Shown: piece after piece, positions 5,658 to 6,043 of the stretch
Numbering within the stretch: position 1 is the stretch's first letter
Layout of the letters: every line of letters begins with the position of its first letter
NCBI GenBank assembly: GCA_028288945.1
Contig: JAQGHH010000442.1
Location: 1 to 6,043 of the forward strand
DNA: 6,043 nt
Direction: 5' to 3'
Source of the DNA: Phycisphaerales bacterium
Lineage (GTDB): Bacteria; Planctomycetota; Phycisphaerae; Tepidisphaerales; Tepidisphaeraceae
Position numbers and translations under genes: made by a program
Notes under the pieces: model-generated
Told to the model about the DNA's origin: nothing
Databases searched by the model: none
Seen by the model: the letters and a program-made list of their open reading frames with translations, nothing else

Positions 5658-6043
5658 TTCGCCCTTCGTCGCCAACTCCGATTCCAGCCGCTCGATGACC
5701 GCGCTCAGGTGCCTTCGCCGGGCGATGCTCAGTTCGGCCCGGCCGAAGCGGACCTTGTAGAACAGTTCCGTCAGGCGCGAGACCGTTTCATACGCCCCGG
5801 CGGGAAGGAACAACAAGGAACGGCTGAACTCCAGGGGCGTCAGGTGGCGCGGGCGGGAGATCTGGTGCCGGCCCAAGAGCTGCAGCAAGTCGTCGTAGAA
5901 GCCCAGTTGGCGCGCCAGGCGCATTTGCTCATCGTGCGGCAGCGACGTGATGCCTATCCGCTGCGCCCGGCGGCGCAGTTGCCATTTCTCCCACGCAAAC
6001 CGCGCAATGAACGCCAGCCCTGCCACCGTGATCAGGCCCAGGA
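5655..6043 (-). CDS. DUF4129-domain membrane protein, C-terminal part (5' end outside window)
   Basis: The reading frame is open through the window edge, so only the last ~129 residues are visible. They begin with a hydrophobic segment (LGLITVAGLAFIARFAW), then a basic stop-transfer stretch (RRRAQR), then a cytoplasmic helical domain. That domain has the DUF4129 pattern: RPRHLTPLEFSRSL followed by LTELFYKVRFGRAEL. DUF4129 usually lies at the C-terminus of multi-pass transglutaminase-like (TgpA-type) proteins, or stands as a separate small membrane protein; which applies here cannot be told. A GTG at 6026 could serve as a start but would split the membrane helix, so a longer protein is more likely. 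It converges with the TolC-family gene, with its TAG stop inside the intergenic stem-loop. Confidence 0.8.
   Translation of the reverse strand, partial: LGLITVAGLAFIARFAWEKWQLRRRAQRIGITSLPHDEQMRLARQLGFYDDLLQLLGRHQISRPRHLTPLEFSRSLLFLPAGAYETVSRLTELFYKVRFGRAELSIARRRHLSAVIERLESELATKGE

Noticed and set aside
1..6043. CRISPR array, tRNA, rRNA, transposase or defence-system genes
   Set aside because: No regularly spaced repeats, RNA gene signatures or such protein motifs were seen in either strand.

Overview
The window looks like ordinary chromosomal DNA from a GC-rich member of the Planctomycetota, possibly a Phycisphaerae-like lineage. Three things point that way. There is a Minf_1886-type protein, a family I know mainly from Planctomycetes and Verrucomicrobia. 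The outer-membrane lipoprotein carries a Ser-x-Pro-Ala repeat linker of a kind I associate with Phycisphaerae. The gene borders carry short GC-rich hairpin repeats and AT-rich pseudo-repeats of a sort I recall from planctomycete genomes. This placement is from memory of such genomes; no search was possible.

Layout. Positions 1-146 hold an inverted repeat and a small perfect hairpin. Two overlapping minus-strand genes follow: a membrane-anchored bacterial PH-domain protein (147-887) downstream of hypoxanthine phosphoribosyltransferase hpt (884-1447). An AT-rich low-complexity spacer separates hpt from a divergent plus-strand gene, an integral membrane protein of the lysylphosphatidylglycerol synthase transmembrane/flippase-like family (1653-2723). 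This gene converges on a minus-strand pair, a Minf_1886-family protein (3094-3501) translationally coupled to a small single-pass membrane protein (2744-3097). The junction between the convergent genes is filled by a hairpin-repeat module, which also encodes the last ~20 residues of the small membrane protein. A 252-bp divergent intergenic region with one candidate promoter per direction leads to a TolC-family outer-membrane efflux lipoprotein (3754-5574). A long imperfect stem-loop lies between that gene and the 3' end of a minus-strand DUF4129-domain gene, which runs off the right edge of the window.

The genes do not form one pathway. hpt and the PH gene are probably co-transcribed (GTGA overlap), as are the Minf_1886 gene and the small membrane protein (ATGA overlap). 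The others look like single units. No defence system, CRISPR array, transposase, tRNA or rRNA was seen. The points most worth following up are the repeat-encoded protein C-terminus at 2744-2812 and the coupled Minf_1886/small membrane protein pair of unknown function.
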